Shown: positions 9,271 to 19,236, counted from the first letter of the stretch. The stretch: DNA of 64,000 bases from Candidatus Nitrotoga sp. BS (GCF_927797785.1 NZ_CAKMLL010000099.1:1-64000), one strand, 5' to 3'. The notes: a model not told the origin generated them from the letters alone. Numbers and translations are program-made.

Positions 9271-10567
9271 TACCTCTCTTTATGCCAGCCGCCGTAACCG
9301 CCTTATTAATCAGATGCAGCGGGGTATTGCTGTTATTCCCACCGCACCGGAAGTACTGCGCAATGGCGACGCGTTTTATCCTTATCGCTTTGACAGCCAC
9401 TTTCACTACCTAACCGGCTTTGATGAACCGGAAGCCGTACTCGTACTGATTGCTGGCGCTGTCCCGCAGTCCTTTCTGTTCTGTCGCGCGAAGGATATGG
9501 AGCGCGAAATATGGGATGGTTTTCGCCATGGACCAGATGGTGCAAAAGAAAAATTTGGCTTCGATGCTGCATTTCCCATCGCACAACTGGATGAAAAACT
9601 CACCGAGCTGATGGGCAACCAGTCCGCACTGTTCCATCCGCTTGGCGCTCATGCCCCGTGGGATGATCGCATTCTTGCGCTGCGCGCAAGTGTGCAGGCA
9701 AAGGTGCGTAGCGGCATAACCGCACCAAATGAAATTCATGACATACGCATGCTGCTTGATGAAATGCGTTTAATTAAAGATAGTGACGAGCTTGCCATCA
9801 TGCGGCGCTCCGCCACCATTTCTGCTGCTGCGCATATCCGCGCTATGCGCGCCACTCGCCCCGGCAAAATGGAATATGAACTCGAGGCAGAGCTGTTGCA
9901 CGAATTTCGCAAAAACGGTGCGCAAGCACCCGCCTATACTTCAATAGTTGCCGGCGGCGTCAATGCCTGCGTATTGCACTACATCAGTAACAACGCACAA
10001 TTACAAGACGGCGAGTTATTGCTGATAGATGCGGCGTGCGAAGTCGATGGCTATGCGGCAGACATCACCCGAACCTTTCCGGTAAATGGTCGTTTTAATG
10101 GTACACAAAAAGACGTATATGAGTTGGTATTGACGGCACAGGCCGCCGCAATTGCAGCCGCACGTCCCGGCTCACACTGGAACGAACCGCATGACGCTGC
10201 CGTGCGCGTTCTAGCGCAAGGCTTTGTCGATCTTAAGCTATGCAATGGCAGTGTCGACGCTGTGTTGGAAAGCGGTAGCTACAAACGCTTCTACATGCAT
10301 CGTACCGGCCACTGGCTCGGCATGGATGTGCATGATGTCGGCGCATACAAACTGGACAATCATTGGCGCGCACTGCAGCCAGGCATGACACTTACTGTCG
10401 AGCCGGGCTGTTATATCCGTCCGGCCGATGACGTACCGCAAGCATTCTGGAACATCGGTATCCGCATTGAAGATGATGTAGCCATCACCGCACAGGGCTG
10501 CGAAGTGCTGACCGAATCCGTACCTAAAACTGTAACGGCTATTGAAGACTTGATGAAACAGCCATGA
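9254..10567 (+). CDS. pepP: Xaa-Pro aminopeptidase PepP
   Basis: A 437-residue M24-family metallopeptidase that removes N-terminal residues preceding proline. An AMP-N domain covers about residues 8-140 (GDAFYPYRFDSHFHYLTGF), followed by the pita-bread catalytic domain. Metal ligands lie in LLIDAACEVDGYAADITRTF (two Asp), HRTGHWLGMDVHD (His), TVEPGCY (Glu) and GIRIEDD (Glu). The start is ATG 9254, or 9263, giving the usual length. An upstream in-frame extension to 9107 lies inside murU and is not homologous. It overlaps murU by 17 nt and ubiH by 4 nt, so amgK-murU-pepP-ubiH look like one operon. pepP next to ubiH is a common proteobacterial pairing. Confidence 0.95.
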   Translation: MPIMFNTSLYASRRNRLINQMQRGIAVIPTAPEVLRNGDAFYPYRFDSHFHYLTGFDEPEAVLVLIAGAVPQSFLFCRAKDMEREIWDGFRHGPDGAKEKFGFDAAFPIAQLDEKLTELMGNQSALFHPLGAHAPWDDRILALRASVQAKVRSGITAPNEIHDIRMLLDEMRLIKDSDELAIMRRSATISAAAHIRAMRATRPGKMEYELEAELLHEFRKNGAQAPAYTSIVAGGVNACVLHYISNNAQLQDGELLLIDAACEVDGYAADITRTFPVNGRFNGTQKDVYELVLTAQAAAIAAARPGSHWNEPHDAAVRVLAQGFVDLKLCNGSVDAVLESGSYKRFYMHRTGHWLGMDVHDVGAYKLDNHWRALQPGMTLTVEPGCYIRPADDVPQAFWNIGIRIEDDVAITAQGCEVLTESVPKTVTAIEDLMKQP

Positions 10568-11721
10568 ATGCACATTGCGACATCGCAATAATCGGAGGTG
10601 GCCCGGTTGGCAATGCGTTGATGCTCGCACTGCGCGACAGCGGATTGCGGATTACCATGCTGGAAGCGCGCACCATAGAAAAAGTGAGCACTGACCCGCG
10701 TGCCTTGGCGCTGTCCAGTGGCAGCCGTCAGTTACTGGAGAGACTCGGGGTTTGGGAAGGTATAACGCAAGTTTCGTTGATCAAGACTATCCACGTTTCA
10801 CAGAAAAATTCTTTCGGCCGCACCCTGTTACGCGCCGAAGAACTCGAGGTGTCGGAACTGGGCTACGTGCTGCCCTACACTGCATTGCAAAACGCATTAC
10901 AAAGTGCTTCAAAGGGGAGCACAACAACCTGTCTCACCGGCGCTGCTGTTACTCAACTACAAAGCACAGCGAATGGTGCATCCATCAACTACCACCATGC
11001 TGGGCAGGATCACCAACTTGAAGCGCGCTTAGCGGTGGTAGCCGATGGAGGGAAGTTGCTGGAAGCCACCCATCCGCCGGAAATTCGCGATTACGGCCAA
11101 AGCGCCATCATTGCACATGTCACCTGCACCCATCCGCAGCCGGACACCGCTTTCGAGCGCTTTACGATGCAAGGGCCATTGGCGCTGCTGCCATTCAGGG
11201 ACGGTTACGAACTGGTGTGGACTGCGACACATGAAATGGCGCAGGAAATGCTGCACTGGAATGATGAAACTTTTTTAACCCAACTGCACCAACACTTCGG
11301 TGATCGAGCTGGAAAATTCTTAACTCTTGGGCAACGTACCTGCTTTCCCCTGCGGCTCAAGCGCGCGCCCGAAATCACGCTACCGCACACAGTATTGATC
11401 GGCAATGCAGCACAGACGTTGCATCCCGTGGCCGGACAAGGTTTCAACATGGGGCTGCGCGACGCATGGGAACTAGCGCAAGCGATTCTTGACTGCGAAC
11501 CTGAGGCACTTGGTTCAGATGCAATGCTTGCCAACTATCGCAAACAACGTCAGCTTGATCGCCGTGCCGGCATGCATTTTACCGATGGCTTGGTGCGCCT
11601 TTTCTCCAATGATCTGTTGCTGCTTAAATCAGGGCGCGCGGCTGCACTTACGATACTGGACTGCCTGCCGGGCGCGAAAAAATTCGTAGCAAGACGCATG
11701 ATGTTTGGAACCAATGGGTAG
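10564..11721 (+). CDS. ubiH: FAD-dependent ubiquinone-biosynthesis hydroxylase (UbiH/Coq6 family)
   Basis: A 385-residue flavoprotein monooxygenase of aerobic ubiquinone synthesis. The Rossmann FAD motif IAIIGGGPVGN is at residues 8-18. DPRALALSSGSRQLLERLGVW at about 40-60 is characteristic of the UbiH/UbiF group. LIGNAAQTLHPVAGQGFNMG near 279-298 is the second FAD-binding segment. Family members hydroxylate different ring positions and cannot be told apart with certainty by eye; the pairing with pepP favours UbiH. ATGA overlap with pepP. It is the last gene of the plus-strand operon and converges on rsmE. Confidence 0.9.
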   Translation: MNAHCDIAIIGGGPVGNALMLALRDSGLRITMLEARTIEKVSTDPRALALSSGSRQLLERLGVWEGITQVSLIKTIHVSQKNSFGRTLLRAEELEVSELGYVLPYTALQNALQSASKGSTTTCLTGAAVTQLQSTANGASINYHHAGQDHQLEARLAVVADGGKLLEATHPPEIRDYGQSAIIAHVTCTHPQPDTAFERFTMQGPLALLPFRDGYELVWTATHEMAQEMLHWNDETFLTQLHQHFGDRAGKFLTLGQRTCFPLRLKRAPEITLPHTVLIGNAAQTLHPVAGQGFNMGLRDAWELAQAILDCEPEALGSDAMLANYRKQRQLDRRAGMHFTDGLVRLFSNDLLLLKSGRAAALTILDCLPGAKKFVARRMMFGTNG

Positions 11722-11899
11722 CAAACCATGTCTGCCAATACCAAGTGGTTTGGTTTATGAAATTCATCCAGTAACTGTTTTTATTCAATAAGATAACGGA
11801 TATTTTTTGCTACGGTGGTGTTCATTATTTTTCAAGGTTGCAGTATTTTCTGCCATATGATCGCTTAGGCAAATTTGATTGCACCCTCTGATAACTTCC

Positions 11900-12637
11900 C
11901 TAAATAAAATCCCCCCACAAAGTTTGCAAAGTAGCGATGCCCGCCACAGCAGCCGTCTCGGTACGTAGCAAGCGTGCGCCTAAACGGACAGAAACAAAAC
12001 CCGCCTGCTGAGCAAGCTCCATTTCGTCCGTACTGAAGCCACCTTCCGGTCCAATCAGTAGGATGGCTTTATCTTGCGGTGTCGGCTGCTCATGCAATGT
12101 TGTCAAGGCCTCTGGCAACAGGATAAATTTACTGCCCGGCGCATCGCCCATAGCGGCGATCCAAGAGCGGAACTCCAGTGGAGCGTTAACCTTAGGTAAA
12201 ACGTTTCTGCCACATTGTTCACATGCTGCAATGGTAATGCCATGCCAATGCTGGGTGCGCTTTTCAGCGCGTTCTCCAGCTAGCTTTGTCATGCTACGTT
12301 GAGTCTGCACTGGCTGTATTTCGGTAGCACCGAGTTCAGTGGCCTTTTGTATTACCCAGTCCATTTTTTCGCTACTACACAGCGCCTGCGCTAGCACGAT
12401 ATTTAATGGCGTTTCGCGGTTGACCGTGCAGACCTCCAGTTTTTCCAACACCACACTTTTACCTACGATTTCGCAGATGCGACCATGAAGCTCATTGCCT
12501 ATCCCATCAAATACCCGAACTTCATCAGTCACGCGCAGGCGCAAAACTCGGCTGGCATGATGTGCGGCGGCTTGTGGCAGCTCAAATTTGGTGCTTGCAT
12601 GCAGCGGCGGAGGGCAATAGAAACGCGGTGTAGTCAT
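11900..12637 (-). CDS. rsmE: 16S rRNA (uracil1498-N3)-methyltransferase RsmE
   Basis: A 245-residue SPOUT-class methyltransferase that methylates N3 of U1498 in 16S rRNA. The N-terminal PUA-like part (RFYCPPPL, HHASRVLRLRVTDEVRVFDG) is followed by the trefoil-knot SAM site with LLIGPEGGFSTDE and VRLGARLLRTETA near the C-terminus. The reading frame stays open upstream to 12958, but homology starts at MTTPRFY (ATG 12637). ATG 12652, five codons upstream, is a possible alternative. The longer frame is antisense to the leader of the next gene. It is monocistronic here, convergent with ubiH. Confidence 0.93.
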   Translation of the reverse strand: MTTPRFYCPPPLHASTKFELPQAAAHHASRVLRLRVTDEVRVFDGIGNELHGRICEIVGKSVVLEKLEVCTVNRETPLNIVLAQALCSSEKMDWVIQKATELGATEIQPVQTQRSMTKLAGERAEKRTQHWHGITIAACEQCGRNVLPKVNAPLEFRSWIAAMGDAPGSKFILLPEALTTLHEQPTPQDKAILLIGPEGGFSTDEMELAQQAGFVSVRLGARLLRTETAAVAGIATLQTLWGDFI

Positions 12638-12983
12638 TGATCGATTAGGCATAAATTGTCTGCATGATAATATAACGGCCACACCTAAAAACTCAAATTC
12701 GATATTAAGGTCAAAGTTGCTTATTTCAGACATATGCCATGCACTATAAATATTTTTAGTGCTGTATCTTGTTTGGAGTGGGGAATTCATGATGAGTATT
12801 GCCGTTGAAACCCGGTTTACAACTGCGGGGGCGGCAAGCGCCATGGCTGGCGGCCCGGTTGCTCGATACCGCCACCAAGCACCGGATCGGTTTATAAGTA
12901 TCCTGCACTTGGCAGTTGCCCCGCCCGAGCTGCTACGTAAGCGAATAGACAACACCAATCTAAAATATTCAAACGATATTTAA
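12638..12983. other. Leader region upstream of the TPR/OGT-like gene
   Basis: Divergent spacer between rsmE and the TPR protein. It contains a near-perfect 22-bp palindrome at 12741-12762 (GCACTA, AT-rich centre, TAGTGC) that could be an operator. Downstream lies a plus-strand 64-codon frame that abuts the next gene, described separately. Confidence 0.4.
12789..12983 (+). CDS. Possible small ORF directly upstream of the TPR/OGT-like gene
   Basis: A 64-codon frame starting ATGATG, preceded by GGAGTGGGG at a workable distance for ribosome binding. Its TAA stop is immediately followed by the ATG of the TPR protein. It has no family resemblance, signal peptide or membrane segment that I can recognise; composition is Ala/Arg/Ile mixed. 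The strong ribosome site and zero-gap junction are in favour. The absence of homology and an equally open antisense frame are against. It may act only as a translated leader. Confidence 0.3.
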   Translation: MMSIAVETRFTTAGAASAMAGGPVARYRHQAPDRFISILHLAVAPPELLRKRIDNTNLKYSNDI

Positions 12984-15395
12984 ATGAAAAAAATCGGCCG
13001 AAATGATCCTTGTCCTTGTGGCAGTGGGAAAAAATATAAGCATTGCTGCGAGCCAAATAGCGAAGTTGGTATGGCTAAAACGCAGTCATCGGCTTTATCA
13101 ATCTCCCAAGTCATCCAGGTTGCACGAGAACACCATCAAGCTGGGCGTTTGTCTCAAGCAGAAGCTATATACCAGCAAATACTCCAGGTAGCGCCAAACC
13201 ACCCGGACGCGCTGCATTTATCAGGGTTGATCGCCCTTCGGGGAGGAAAGAACGAGATTGCTATTGGACTAATTAGCAGAGCCATCAGAGTAAATCCATC
13301 TAATCCAATTTATTACATTAACTTGGGGAATGCGCTCAAAGATCAAGGTCGGCTAGAAGAAGCGATCCTTAACTACCGCCAAGCGCTTTCGATCAAGCCA
13401 GATTTTGCAGAAGCGTGCAACAACTTGGGGAGTGCCCTGAAGGAACACGGTGATTTGGAAGCTGCGATTGAAAGTTTCCGTCGGTCAATCGCATTGAAGC
13501 CTAACTTTGCCGAGACGCACAGCAATTTGGGAAATGCGCTCAAAGATCAAGGCCAGCTAGAGGAAGCGATAGCCTGCTACGGCCAGGCACTTCTGCTTAA
13601 GCCTGATTATGCCGAGGCCTACAACAACTTGGGAGCTGCTCTTAAAGCTCAAAACAAGCTGGATGCAGCAATCAAAAGTTACCAGAAGGCGATTTCGCTC
13701 AAGTCAGATTTTTTTGATGCGCATAACAATTTGGGGAATGCGCTCATGGCACAAGGCAAACTGGATGTGGCTGTTGCGAGCTTCTACCAGTCGCTCTTAA
13801 TCAAACCCGATGTTGCCGAAGTGCACAACAATTTGGGGAATGCGCTTAAAGATCAAGGCAAATTGGATGCGGCGATTGAGAGCTTCCAGAGAGCGCTCGA
13901 GATCAAGTCAGATTTTGCCGAGGCGCACAGCAACCTAGGACTTGCGCTACAGAAGCAAAGTAAAATGGACGAGGCGATTGCCCACTACAACAAAGCACTT
14001 TCAATCAAGCCGGATTACGCCGAAGCCTACAACAATTTGGGACTTGCGCTACAGGAACAAGGCAAATTGGATGAGGCGATCGACAGCTACCACAAGGCAC
14101 TTGCGCTCAGGCCAATATATCCCAAGGCACACAGCAACCTGCTTTTTGCACTGAGTTTTTATTCCAAGTGTTTGCCTGATACCTATCTTGCAGAAGCACG
14201 TCATTATGGCAATCAAGTGATGAAGAAGGTCCAACCGTATACAAGTTGGTCCGGTTATCCAGCAAACACAGCAGAACGAGATGGGCAGGCTCTGCGGATT
14301 GGTTTGGTCTCGGGAGACTTTAAAGCGCATCCAGTTGGTTTTTTCCTGGAAAGCATACTCGCGAATTTGAACCCTGCTCGGGTAGAACTGGTTGCATACT
14401 CGATGTCTCCGCAAGAGGACGAACTCACCGCCCGTATCCGGCCTTATTTTGTTGCGTGGAATATTATCGTGGGTCTAAGCGACGAAGCCGCAGCCCGGAA
14501 GATTCACGACGATGGTATTCATATACTCATTGATCTGGCAGGGCATACTGCCAGCAATCGTTTGCCCATGTTTGCACTGAAGCCTGCCCCGGTGCAAGTA
14601 AGTTGGTTGGGCTATTTCGCTACGACCGGGTTACCTGGGATGGATTATCTGCTGGCAGACCCGGTATCGGTGCCAGAATCTCACCGGGAGCATTTTACTG
14701 AAACAGTGTGGTATTTGCCAGAAACCCGGCTTTGCTTTACCCCACCTGCGAATACAACAGGACTGGAAGTAACTCCCTTGCCGGCAGTACCGAATGGCTA
14801 TATCACTTTTGGTTGTTTCCAAAATTTTACCAAGGTGAATAATGCTGTGCTGGCCGCATGGGGACGAATTTTCCTAGCTTTGCCAGAAGCTCGACTACGG
14901 CTGCAAAGCAGTCAGATGAATTGCCCAACCGCGCGCGAATATTTACAGCATCGCTTAGCCCACGCCGGGATAACGCCGGAGCGGGTAACAATGGAAGGAC
15001 ATGTTCCCAGAGCGGATTATCTTGCGGCGTATGCTAACGTGGATATCATTCTGGACACATTCCCTTATCCGGGCGGCACCACAACCTGCGAAGCTTTGTG
15101 GATGGGGGTGCCTACACTGACTCTCGCCGGCAGCACTTTACTCGCCCGCCAAGGTGCAAGCATGCTAGCCTGTGCCGGTCTGGAAGACTGGATTGCCAGC
15201 GATGAGGATGACTACGTAACCCGGACGTTGTTTCACGCCACTGACATTGATCGGTTGGCGAAACTGCGGTCAGGATTACGTCAGAAAGTGCTTGCTTCAC
15301 CACTTTTTAATGCTCCACGTTTTGCCCTGCATCTGGAGGATGCACTGCAAAAAATGTGGGAACAGAAGATGTACGTGGAGTTTGACTTGAAATAA
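12984..15395 (+). CDS. SEC-C / TPR / O-GlcNAc-transferase-like (GT41, SPINDLY-type) protein
   Basis: An 803-residue soluble protein in three parts. Residues 3-22 are a SEC-C zinc motif (NDPCPCGSGKKYKHCC; C10, C12, H20, C21). About 37-395 are some ten 34-residue TPR units, most with NNLGNAL/NNLGLAL cores and DAAIESF or EAIA helices. About 420-790 are a GT41-like catalytic region (HPVGFFLES, DILIDLAGHTASNRL, QVSWLGYFATTGLPGMDY, PYPGGTTTCEALWMGVP). GT41 enzymes add GlcNAc or other sugars to Ser/Thr of proteins. The next two genes are a methyltransferase and a glycosyltransferase, so a role in glycosylating a surface protein is plausible (inference). The repeats are similar at DNA level too, so copy number may vary. 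Confidence 0.9.
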   Translation: MKKIGRNDPCPCGSGKKYKHCCEPNSEVGMAKTQSSALSISQVIQVAREHHQAGRLSQAEAIYQQILQVAPNHPDALHLSGLIALRGGKNEIAIGLISRAIRVNPSNPIYYINLGNALKDQGRLEEAILNYRQALSIKPDFAEACNNLGSALKEHGDLEAAIESFRRSIALKPNFAETHSNLGNALKDQGQLEEAIACYGQALLLKPDYAEAYNNLGAALKAQNKLDAAIKSYQKAISLKSDFFDAHNNLGNALMAQGKLDVAVASFYQSLLIKPDVAEVHNNLGNALKDQGKLDAAIESFQRALEIKSDFAEAHSNLGLALQKQSKMDEAIAHYNKALSIKPDYAEAYNNLGLALQEQGKLDEAIDSYHKALALRPIYPKAHSNLLFALSFYSKCLPDTYLAEARHYGNQVMKKVQPYTSWSGYPANTAERDGQALRIGLVSGDFKAHPVGFFLESILANLNPARVELVAYSMSPQEDELTARIRPYFVAWNIIVGLSDEAAARKIHDDGIHILIDLAGHTASNRLPMFALKPAPVQVSWLGYFATTGLPGMDYLLADPVSVPESHREHFTETVWYLPETRLCFTPPANTTGLEVTPLPAVPNGYITFGCFQNFTKVNNAVLAAWGRIFLALPEARLRLQSSQMNCPTAREYLQHRLAHAGITPERVTMEGHVPRADYLAAYANVDIILDTFPYPGGTTTCEALWMGVPTLTLAGSTLLARQGASMLACAGLEDWIASDEDDYVTRTLFHATDIDRLAKLRSGLRQKVLASPLFNAPRFALHLEDALQKMWEQKMYVEFDLK

Positions 15396-15663
15396 ATTTG
15401 TGGCGTATCTCAAGAGGCATGCATCACACCAATGCTTGAGATTTATGATCTTGCTTGAAACGTTCTCATTCTGATGTTTAATGGGTAGCCCCAATTTGAA
15501 CTTCTTTGCAATGTTGTTGTCTTTGTGCCAAGGGTTGAAAAAGCTTAAAGTTCAATATATTTCAGGACTTAACCTATAGTATTCATAGTCTAAGTAATTT
15601 AATTCAGTGCTGAATTAGTCTAGGTAGCGTGTATAATCTTTTGTTTTTATATGTGTAGAATTT

Positions 15664-16833
15664 GTGAGCCCAACTCCTTCCTTCACCGGTGAGCGTTTTT
15701 TGCCGGAGTGCAGTGGTGAAATCTGGTATGAGCATTGGCACCGCTATGCCTTGGCGCGCCAGTTAAGCCAAGATTGCACAGTTTTGGATGTGGCCTGTGG
15801 TGAAGGCTATGGTGCCGCCATGGTGGCTGAAACTGCATATAAAGTGGTGGGTGTTGATTTATCCGTAGACACAGTTCAGCATGCCAAAAACAACTATCGG
15901 CATCATGCAAACCTGCAATTCGTTTCGGCTTCATGTGAATGTTTGCCATTTTCAGACGCAAGCTTTGACTTTGCAATCTCCTTTGAAACAATAGAGCACA
16001 TTGAGAAACAGAAAGAGTTTATTTCTGAGCTCATGCGTGTTCTGCGCCCGGATGGGGTGTTGATTCTGTCCTCTCCAAACAAGCGCTTGTATTCTGATGC
16101 ACACGATTATCACAATGAATTTCATGTGCGTGAATTGTATCGACATGAGCTGGAAGAATTGCTACATGATCCTTTCCCGCATATATACTGGTTGGGCCAA
16201 AAACTATTGTTTCATTCTGCTATTTGGCCAGAAAATCAAGCCTGCGCTACTGCAGAATATTTGGTTAGCCACGATCAGCAAGTGACTGTATCCAGCCATT
16301 TTTCTGTTGAGCCAATGTATTACATCGCAGTGTGCAGTCGTAACCCAGCTATGTTGCCCACCACGCTCAATAAACTTTCTTTGTTTAGTGACAGTGTCGA
16401 AATGGTATATCAGGATTATGCCAGACAAACGAAGCGTGTCATGGAGCTGGATCAGCTTCTGAAAGATCGCGAGTGTTTGATTGCTGAACGTGATGGTTTC
16501 CTCTCGCTCCGCACTCAACAAATGGCAGAACGTGAAAATCTGATCGCTGAACGAGATGCACTTCTGGACATCCGCACCGAACAATTAAATGAACATACTG
16601 AACTATTAAGTGAACGTACCGCACATTTAAGTGTTTGTACAGAACAATTAAATGAACGCACTGAAGAAATAATCAAACTCAATGCACTTCTGGTGTTACG
16701 CAACGAACAAATTTCTGAACATGAGCGCTTGAATGTTGCCCTCAACCAGCAAATTGATTATCGCGCCAGTCTTGTTTGGTGGCTAAAATCGCCGTTACGC
16801 TTCATTACACGTGCCATCAAAGGGAACTCTTGA
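15664..16833 (+). CDS. Class I SAM-dependent methyltransferase with C-terminal coiled coil
   Basis: 389 residues. The N-terminal half is a Methyltransf_11-like domain: TGERFLPE near residue 8, SAM loop VLDVACGEGYG at 40-50, VVGVDLS, and LRPDGVLILSSP. Residues about 255-365 are a predicted coiled coil made of repeated ERD/RTEQLNE units. The C-terminus ASLVWWLKSPLRFI is a motif I associate with sugar-modifying methyltransferases and glycosyltransferases of cell-surface clusters. The start is GTG 15664, just before the conserved TGERF. The gene lies between the GT41-like protein and a glycosyltransferase (6-nt gap to the latter). The substrate is unknown, plausibly a glycan. Confidence 0.85.
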   Translation: MSPTPSFTGERFLPECSGEIWYEHWHRYALARQLSQDCTVLDVACGEGYGAAMVAETAYKVVGVDLSVDTVQHAKNNYRHHANLQFVSASCECLPFSDASFDFAISFETIEHIEKQKEFISELMRVLRPDGVLILSSPNKRLYSDAHDYHNEFHVRELYRHELEELLHDPFPHIYWLGQKLLFHSAIWPENQACATAEYLVSHDQQVTVSSHFSVEPMYYIAVCSRNPAMLPTTLNKLSLFSDSVEMVYQDYARQTKRVMELDQLLKDRECLIAERDGFLSLRTQQMAERENLIAERDALLDIRTEQLNEHTELLSERTAHLSVCTEQLNERTEEIIKLNALLVLRNEQISEHERLNVALNQQIDYRASLVWWLKSPLRFITRAIKGNS

Positions 16834-16839
16834 ATTAGC

Positions 16840-19104
16840 ATGCTATCCCCAGCAATCGACATCATCATCCCGGTATACAATGCATATGAGGACTTGCAGC
16901 GCTGTCTCGACAGCGTGCTTCGCACCGCCAAGCCCCATCACTGCATCATCATGATCGACGATTGTTCGACGGATAGCCGCATCGCCGATTATTTTGAGAC
17001 ACTGCGCAGCACAGCAGACCCGCGTTTGTGGCTGCTCCAGAACGATACCAATATCGGTTTTGTCAGCACTGTTAACCGTGCTATGGAGCTCAGTCAAAAT
17101 GATGTGGTGTTGCTCAATTCCGATACCATCGTTACCTCAGGCTGGTTGGAAAAATTTTTCAGTTGCGCCAATTCAGACCCGCTTATCGGCACAATCACGC
17201 CGTTTTCTAACAACGCCGAAATTTGCTCGTTCCCGATTTTTTGCCAAGATAACGCGTTGCCGCAAGGAATGAATGCGGAGGACGTCAATTGTGCCATTGA
17301 GGCAGCTTCCCTGCGCGTTTATCCTGACATACCCACCGGGGTCGGATTTTGCATGTTTATTCGGCGCCGTCTGCTTAATAAAATCGGCCTGTTCGATGCG
17401 GTTACTTTCGGTCTCGGCTACGGCGAAGAAAATGATTTTTGTATGCGGGCGCTGGCCGCTGGATGGCGCAACGTGCTATGCGACGACACTTTCGTCCAGC
17501 ATGTTGGAAAATGCTCCTTTAGTACGAAAAAAGAGACGCTGGTTGAAGAAAATATGCAGCGCTTGCTGGCTAAGCATCCCGACTATATGCAGCGTGTCAT
17601 GGCATTCATCGTGGCCGACCCAATCAAGCCGATCCGTCAGTTGGCACAGTCGTTCCTGGCTCTCACCGGAGCGGCTGGCGAAAGGCCTGGCATCCTGCAT
17701 ATCATGCACGGCCGTAGCGGCGGAACCGAGCAGCACACCCGTAGTTTGATGCACAGTGACGGCGGAAACTACCGCCATTATTTGCTGGTAACCATGGATG
17801 ATGTCTGGCAATTGAAGGATGCCAACAGCGGTGAGCTGCTGACTTATCTATTCAACCGGCAACCCGACCAGCTGTGGACGGAGTTTCTGGCCGGCCTGTG
17901 TGCCAATTTTCGTATCCATTTGTGTCACATACATCACCTGGCTGGCTGTCGACCGGGTTTACTGGAAGCGATGCGTAACCTTGAAATTCCATTTGGTTTC
18001 AGTGTGCATGATTTTTTTCTGGCTTGTCCGACCATCAATCTGCTCGACGCTTCAGGTCTATATTGTGGCAGCGAAACTGTAGCATCGCGCTGTCAAAATT
18101 GCCTTAATGCCCAGCCAGACTTTCGCGGCATTGACATTGTCGCTTGGCGCGCAGTGCATGCTGAGTTCATTGAACGGGCAGTATTCGTGATTGCTCCTAG
18201 TGACTTGGCCGCCGAAATGTTTCGCCGCTATTTTCCGCACGGTAATGTTCGCGTTATCCAGCACGGCGTCGATTTTACTGCCAACCAAATTAATGCGCTG
18301 ACATCGGCGCTACTGCTGCCGAAGGATACGGTTCAAAGTATCGGTGTATTGGGTGCCATCGGCCCGGTCAAAGGTGCCCGTCAACTGGAACGCTTAGTGG
18401 CACGCAGCCGCGAACGCAAGCTGCCATTTCGCTGGGTTGTGGTCGGCTACATGGATCGCCAGTTTCAGCCCTATCAGACTGCCGACGCCATATTGACAGT
18501 GCATGGCCAATACACACCGGATCATATGGAAGCCTTGCTCGACCATTATCGAATTAACCTGGTGGTGTTCCCGTCCGCCGGCCCGGAAACCTATTGCTAC
18601 ACTCTGACCGAAGCCTGGATGGCTGGACGACCAGCATTGGTACCACCGATCGGCGCGTTACATGAGCGTGTGCAAACGAATGGTGCCGGCTGGATCATGC
18701 AAGACTGGTGTGATACGGATGCTATTTTAGATGACATCATTTCGATATTACTACCGGAAAACAGTACCGATTTTGCGCTCAAGCAAGCACAGGCGCGGGC
18801 AGTGCCGGTCGCCTCGGTTCGCGACATGGCTAACGCAACCGAGATGGTATACCACGAAGTTTTGTCACACCAAATCGTCAAATTTGCCGCACCGTTGCCG
18901 CAAATTACCCTTTATACCGCGCTGCAAACCGCGCTGGGATTGGCTGCTGCCGACAAGCACCGTGCGCTATCAATCGGTGAGCATTGGTTGCTGCGGCTTG
19001 CACATCTCGGCTTGCGTTTGCGTTATACACTGCTTGGCCGGTGGCTATATCGCATCATCCCAGTTAGATGGCAACAAATCCTTAAGCAACGTCTATTGGC
19101 ATAG
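16840..19104 (+). CDS. Two-domain glycosyltransferase (GT2 + GT4-like)
   Basis: 754 residues. Residues 1-250 are a GT2/GT-A domain: DIIIPVYNAYEDLQRCLDS, MIDDCSTD, LLNSDTIVTSGWL with the DxD-like metal site, and GYGEENDFCMRA. About 285-690 are a GT-B glycosyltransferase: GGTEQHTRSLM near the start, GAIGPVKGARQL, and FPSAGPETYCYTLTEAWMAGRP, the conserved donor-binding segment. Such fusions assemble O-antigen-like or protein-linked glycans on the cytoplasmic side. It follows the methyltransferase by 6 nt and is last in the three-gene glycosylation run. Acceptor and sugar cannot be read from sequence. Confidence 0.88.
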   Translation: MLSPAIDIIIPVYNAYEDLQRCLDSVLRTAKPHHCIIMIDDCSTDSRIADYFETLRSTADPRLWLLQNDTNIGFVSTVNRAMELSQNDVVLLNSDTIVTSGWLEKFFSCANSDPLIGTITPFSNNAEICSFPIFCQDNALPQGMNAEDVNCAIEAASLRVYPDIPTGVGFCMFIRRRLLNKIGLFDAVTFGLGYGEENDFCMRALAAGWRNVLCDDTFVQHVGKCSFSTKKETLVEENMQRLLAKHPDYMQRVMAFIVADPIKPIRQLAQSFLALTGAAGERPGILHIMHGRSGGTEQHTRSLMHSDGGNYRHYLLVTMDDVWQLKDANSGELLTYLFNRQPDQLWTEFLAGLCANFRIHLCHIHHLAGCRPGLLEAMRNLEIPFGFSVHDFFLACPTINLLDASGLYCGSETVASRCQNCLNAQPDFRGIDIVAWRAVHAEFIERAVFVIAPSDLAAEMFRRYFPHGNVRVIQHGVDFTANQINALTSALLLPKDTVQSIGVLGAIGPVKGARQLERLVARSRERKLPFRWVVVGYMDRQFQPYQTADAILTVHGQYTPDHMEALLDHYRINLVVFPSAGPETYCYTLTEAWMAGRPALVPPIGALHERVQTNGAGWIMQDWCDTDAILDDIISILLPENSTDFALKQAQARAVPVASVRDMANATEMVYHEVLSHQIVKFAAPLPQITLYTALQTALGLAAADKHRALSIGEHWLLRLAHLGLRLRYTLLGRWLYRIIPVRWQQILKQRLLA

Positions 19105-19236
19105 GTATCCTTCACCCATCTATCCCTGAACGATTTGGGGAAATGGCGTATTTATTAGCTTTTCTGGATGTTCAAGCCATGTAGAGTACCGATTTCTTAC
19201 AAAATAAAACCACCTAAATTGGAGCGAATTCCTCGT

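Noticed and set aside
12638-12958. Upstream extension of rsmE
   Set aside because: No RsmE homology before the MTTPRFY start; antisense to the leader of the next gene.
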